This document shows positions 59,729 to 64,000 of a stretch of DNA of 64,000 nt, one piece after another. This DNA is from Liolophura sinensis (Eukaryota > Mollusca > Polyplacophora > Chitonida > Chitonidae): NCBI RefSeq assembly GCF_032854445.1, contig NW_027018047.1, forward strand, positions 1 to 64,000, given 5' to 3'. The first letter of the stretch is position 1. The number at the start of each line of letters is the position of its first letter. The notes under the pieces were generated by a model. It had not been told where the DNA came from. It did no database searches and saw only the letters and a list, made by a program, of their open reading frames with translations. The position numbers were made by a program, and so were the translations under genes.

Positions 59729-61932
59729 GTTATGTGCCCTTCGGTAACCCAGAAGACCTGAAATCTTTGGGCCAAGCCCATTTAACTCACCCAGCAATTG
59801 TCTTACTTCTAAGTGCAAGACAATCTCAATGTCTTTATCTACGTGTAGAAAAACCACACCATTTGTACATAAAAAACACAAGGTACTTGATACAGTCTGC
59901 TGTAAAATGTACAACTGACCACAGACCCACATGAATAAGGTGCCAAAAGATGCGGAATTGAGGCAGGTATCGGCAGCTGATGAAAAATTGCAAATTTGCC
60001 TGGTTTCCATGGAGTAAGAGCCGTTGCTGTGCACGTGATTATGACATAAATGATCATTCAATTGTCACTACAGCCAAAAGTATTAGTCGGAGAGCAACGC
60101 GGTTTGCGCCATTCGATTTGTCGTCTCAAAATACGTCGGATTAGCCTCTTACCAGCAGCACTGGAACAATTTTTCCAATTTTGCATTTTTGCCTGGTCTT
60201 TTTGTAAATTGAAATCGGCTACACTGTACTATGTACCATCGCGACTGGTCATTACTATATTCAACTTTTGACTATATGTTATGTGCCCTTCGGTAGCCCA
60301 GAAGACGTCAAATGTTTGGGCTAAGCCCATTTAACTCACCCAGCAATTGCCTTACTTCTAAGTCGAAGACAATCTCAATGTGTTTATCTACGTGTAGAAA
60401 AACCACACCATTTGTACATGAAAAACACAAGGTACTTGATACAGTCTGCTGTAAAAAGTACAACTGAACACTGACCCACTTCAGTAAGGTGCCAAAAGAT
60501 GCGGAATTGAGCCAGGCATCGGCAGCTGTTGAAAAATTGCAAATTTCCCTGGTTTCCATGGAGTAAGAGCCGTTGCTACGCACGTGATTATGACATAAAT
60601 GATCATTCAATTGTCGCTACAGCCAAAAGTATTGGTCGGAGAGCAACGCGGATTGCACCATTCGATTTCTCGTCACAAAATACGTCGGATTAGCCACTTA
60701 CTAGTAGCACTGGAACAGTTTTTCCACTTTTGCATATTTGCCTGGTCTTTTTGTTAATTGAAACCGGCTACACTGTACTCTGTACAATCGCGACTGGTCA
60801 TTACTATATTCAACTTTTGACTATAAGTTATGTGCCCTTCGGTAGCCCAGAAGACCTGAAATCTTTCGGCTAAGCCCATTTAACTCACCCAGCAATTGCC
60901 TTACTTTCTTATTTCTAAGTACAAGACAATCTCAATGTCTTTATCTACGTGTAGAAAAAGCACACCATTTGTACGTGAAAAACACAAGGTACTTGATACA
61001 GTCTGCTGTAAAAAGTACAACTGACCAAAGACCCACTTCAGTAAGGTGCCAAAAGATGCGGAATTGAGCCAGGCATCGGCAGCTGTTAAAAAATTGCAAA
61101 TTTCCCTGGTTTCCATGGAGTAAGAGCCGTTGCTGGGCACGTGATTATGACATCAATGATCATTCAATTGTCGCTACAGCCAAAAGTATTGGTCGGAGAG
61201 CAACGCAGCTTGCACCATTCGATTTGTCGTCACAAAATACGTCGGATTAGCCTCTTACCAGCAGCACTGGAACAATTTTTCCAATTTTGCATTTTTGCCT
61301 GGTCTTTTTGTTAATTGAAATCGGCTACACTGTACTATGTACCATCACGACTGGTCATTACTATATTCAACTTTTGACTATATGTTATGTGCCCTTCGGT
61401 AGCCCAGAAGACGTCAAATCTTTCGGCTAAGCCCATTTAACTCACCCAGCAATTGTCTTACTTCTAAATCCAAGACAATCTCAATGTCTTTATCTACGTG
61501 TAGAAAAACCACACCATTTGTACATAAAAAACACAAGGTACTTGATACAGTCTGCTGTAAAAAGTACAACTGACCACAGACCCACATGAATAAGGTGCCA
61601 AAAGATGCGGAATTGAGGAAGGTATTGGCAGCTGTTGAAAAATTGCAAATTTCCCTGGTTTCCATGGAGTAAGAGCCGTTGTTGTGCACGTGATTATGAC
61701 ATAAATGATTATTCAATTGTCGCTACAGCCAAAAGTATTGGTCGGAGAGCAACGCGGTTTGCACCATTCGATTTCTCGTCACAAAATACGTCGGATTAGC
61801 CTCTTACCAGCACCACTGGAACAGTTTTTCCACTTTTGCATTTTTGCCTGGTCTTTTTGTTAATTGAAATCGGCTACACTGTACTCTGTACAATCGCGAC
61901 TGGTCATTACTATATTCAACTTTTGACTATAA
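59729..61932. repeat. Satellite interlude between 9-monomer units
   Basis: Landmarks are 59729 (A, GGTAACCCAGAAG with AAAATGTACAAC, close to 44357 and 39414), 60278 (B, AATGTGTTTATC), 60827 (B-like, GACCAAAGACCCACTTC, carrying an 8-bp insertion) and 61384 (A, GGAAGGTATTGG, TCTAAATCCAAG, CAGCACCACTGG). These four separate the complete 9-monomer copy 2 from a partial third copy. They are not simply part of the unit, since only the last resembles its first monomer. CAGCTGATGAAAAATTGC near 59976 is a local oddity. Confidence 0.82.
60906..60913. other. 8-bp insertion inside the common inverted repeat
   Basis: The usual CCTTACTTCTAAGT is CCTTACTTTCTTATTTCTAAGT here. The added eight bases resemble an imperfect tandem copy of the CTTACTT neighbourhood. 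This explains the 557-bp spacing between landmarks 60827 and 61384, and the shift from 6039 to 6047 between the second and third 9-monomer units. No other monomer in the window has it. Confidence 0.88.
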
Positions 61933-64000
61933 GTTATGTGCCCTTCGGTAGCCCAGAAGACGTCAAATCTTTGGGCCAAGCCCATTTAACTCACCCAGCA
62001 ATTGTCTTACTTCTAAGTGCAAGACAATCTAAATGTCTTTATCTACGTGTAGAAAAACCAGACCATTTGTATATAAAAAACACAAGGTACTTGATACAGT
62101 CTGCTGTAAAAAGTACAACTGACCACAGACCCACATGAATAAGGTGCCAAAAGATGCGGAATTGAGCCAGGTATCGGCAGCTGTTGAAAAATTGCAAATT
62201 TCCCTGGTTTCCATGGAGTAAGAGCCGTTGCTGTGCACGTGATTATGACATAAATGATCATTCAATTGTCACTACAGCCAAAAGTATTGGTCGGACAGCA
62301 ACGCGGTTTGCACCATTCGATTTTTCGTCACAAAATACGTCGGATTAGCCTCTTACTAGTAGCACTGAAACAGTTTTTCCACTTTTGCATTTTTGCCTGG
62401 TCTTTTTGTTAATTGAAATCGGCTACACTGTACTCTGTACAATCGCGACTGGTCATTACTATATTCAACTTTTGACTATAAGTTATGTGCCCTTCGGTAG
62501 CCCAGAAGACGTCAAATCTTTGGGCCAAGCCCATTTAACTCACCCAGCAATTGTCTTACTTCTAAGTGCAAGACAATCTAAATGTCTTTATCTACGTGTA
62601 GAAAAACCACACCATTTGTATATAAAAAACACAAGGTACTTGATACAGTCTGCTGTAAAAAGTACAACTGACCACAGACCCACATGAATAAGGTGCCAAA
62701 AGATGCGGAATTGAGCCAGGTATCGGCAGCTGTTGAAAAATTGCAAATTTCCCTGGTTTCCATGGAGTAAGAGCCGTTGCTGTGCACGTGATTATGACAT
62801 AAATGATCATTCAATTGTCACTACAGCCAAAAGTATTGGTCGGACAGCAACGCGGTTTGCACCATTCGATTTCTCGTCACAAAATACGTCGGATTAGCCT
62901 CTTACTAGTAGCACTGAAACAGTTTTTCCACTTTTGCATTTTTGCCTGGTCTTTTTGTTAATTGAAATCGGCTACACTGTACTCTGTACAATCGCGACTG
63001 GTCATTACTATATTCAACTTTTGACTATAAGTTATGTGCCCTTCGGTAGCCCAGAAGACGTCAAATCTTTGGGCTAAGCCCATTTAACTCACCCAGCAAT
63101 TGTCTTACTTCTAAGTGCAAGACAATCTCAATGTCTTTATCTACGTGTAGAAAAACCACACCATTTGTACGTGAAAAACACAAGGTACTTGATACAGTCT
63201 GCTGTAAAAAGTACAACTGAACACTGACCCACTTCAGTAAGGTGCCAAAAGATGCAGAATTGAGCCAGGCATAGGCAGCTGTTGAAAAATTGCAAATTTC
63301 ACAGGTTTCCATGGAGTAAGAGCCGTTGCTGGGCACGTGATTGTGACATAAATGATCATTCAATTGTCACTACAGCCAAAAGTATTGGTCGGAGAGCAAC
63401 CCGGTTTGCACCATTCGATTTCTCGTCACAAAATTCGTCGGATTAGCCTCTTACCAGCAGCACTGGAACAGTTTTTCCACTTTTGCATTTTTGCCTGGTC
63501 TTTTTGTTAATTGAAACCGGCTACACTGTACTCTGTACAATCGCGACTGGTCATTACTATATTCAACTTTTGACTATAAGTTATGTGCCCTTCGGTAGCC
63601 CAGAAGACCTGAAATCTTTTGGCCAAGCCCATTTAACTCACCCAGCAATTGTCTTACTTCTAAGTCCAAGACAATCTCAATGTCTTTATCTACGTGTAGA
63701 AAAACCACACCATTTGTACATAAAAAACACAAGGTACTTGATACAGTCTGCTGTAAAAAGTACAACTGACCACAGACCCACATGAATAAGGTGCCAAAAG
63801 ATGCGGAATTGAGGCAGGTATCAGCAGCTGTTGAAAAATTGCAAATTTCCCTGGTTTCCATGGAGTAAGAGCCGTTGTTGTGCACGTGATTATGACATCA
63901 ATGATTATTCAATTGTCGCTACAGCCAAAAGTATTGGTCGGAGAGCAACGCGGATTGCACCATTCGATTTCTCGTCACAAAATACGTCGGATTAGCCTCT
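61933..64000. repeat. 9-monomer higher-order repeat, partial copy 3 (runs off the window)
   Basis: The monomers at 61933, 62482, 63031 and 63580 (the last truncated) repeat 55886, 56435, 56984 and 57533 at a constant offset of 6047 bp. I saw only one clear difference: GCCTGGTC near 62396 against GCCGGGTC near 56349. The copy enters the unit at its third monomer, so the first two were lost or replaced by the interlude. The array continues to the right. Confidence 0.9.

Larger units (their letters stand above)
1..64000. repeat. Satellite DNA array, 549-bp monomer, head to tail across the whole window
   Basis: The same sequence of about 549 bp repeats from end to end in one orientation. The landmark GTTATGTGCC, or its degraded remnant, was located 116 times, for example at 471, 1018, 7025, 14161, 22396, 30080, 38316, 46004, 53141, 59180 and 63580. 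Most spacings are exactly 549, with 548-551 in a few copies and larger departures at named indels. Blocks conserved in nearly all copies include CCATGGAGTAAGAGCCGTTG, GTCGGATTAGCCTCTTA and CTTTATCTACGTGTAGAAAA. I found no non-satellite sequence, so both array edges lie outside the window. Long arrays of this size usually form centromeric, pericentromeric or subtelomeric heterochromatin; which one applies cannot be told from this sequence. I do not recognise the family. Confidence 0.98.

Noticed and set aside
1-64000. CENP-B box (TTCG....A..CGGG) as evidence for a centromere
   Set aside because: I looked around each TTCG (in CATTCGATTTC and CCTTCGGTAG) and found no following A..CGGG on either strand.
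1-64000. Telomeric repeats or a subtelomeric junction
   Set aside because: I saw no TTAGGG-type or similar short tandem runs; only single chance hexamers such as GAATAGGG occur.
1-64000. CRISPR array, from the regular spacing of repeats
   Set aside because: The repeat fills the whole period with no unique spacers, and a 549-bp unit is far too long.
1-64000. An array of transposable elements with terminal repeats
   Set aside because: No terminal inverted or long terminal repeats and no target-site duplications are visible. The period joins seamlessly and no copy is interrupted.

Overview
The whole 64-kb window is one uninterrupted head-to-tail satellite DNA array. The monomer is about 549 bp and about 41% G+C (counted by hand on one copy). 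I placed a copy of the landmark GTTATGTGCC, or its degraded remnant, 116 times between 471 and 63,580, a mean spacing of about 549 bp. All copies have the same orientation. I found no inversion, no inserted transposon, no rRNA or tRNA gene, no CRISPR array and no credible protein-coding gene. A long, homogeneous array of this kind points to a eukaryotic chromosome, in centromeric, pericentromeric, subtelomeric or other heterochromatin. I do not recognise the family and cannot name the organism. CpG is not strongly depleted: about 17-19 per monomer by eye, against about 23 expected from base composition.

The structure lies in how monomer variants are arranged. Variants differ at about six short sites (offsets from the landmark: about 27-40, 68-95, 135, 188-210, 233-245 and 296-305). 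The clearest is the 188-210 segment, with alternatives called here A (CCACAGACCCACATGAAT), B (ACACTGACCCACTTCAGT) and minor types C-G. Using these marks, the array is a patchwork of nested segmental duplications with different periods. There is a 12-monomer duplication (1-4.45 kb versus 6.55-11.1 kb) and a 3-monomer one at 14.2-17.4 kb. A 2-monomer echo lies at 19.1-20.7 kb and a 3-monomer one at 22.9-26.2 kb. A 6-monomer one covers 25.1-31.2 kb, and an 8-monomer higher-order repeat (HOR) covers 27.9-36.7 kb. Then come a 3-monomer one at 37.2-40 kb, 4- and 6-monomer ones at 40-47.6 kb, and a 9-monomer HOR at 49.8-59.7 kb. Part of the 9-monomer unit returns at 61.9 kb and runs off the window. 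The right-hand HORs are nearly identical between copies, so they look like the most recently homogenised part. The left end is the most divergent.

The first 6 kb and several short islands (about 10.0-10.6, 17.3-17.9, 27.7-28.95 and 50.9-51.7 kb) carry single-base insertions and deletions, often in homopolymers, that a nearly identical sister copy lacks. This looks more like residual sequencing or polishing error than biology, so exact monomer lengths there should be treated with caution. Each monomer also carries several short dyad symmetries, notably an 8-bp inverted repeat around a smaller 4-bp one, which may act as protein-binding or hairpin elements. Open reading frames of about 100 residues on both strands are by-products of a repeat whose length is a multiple of three; their variation does not look like protein-level selection.
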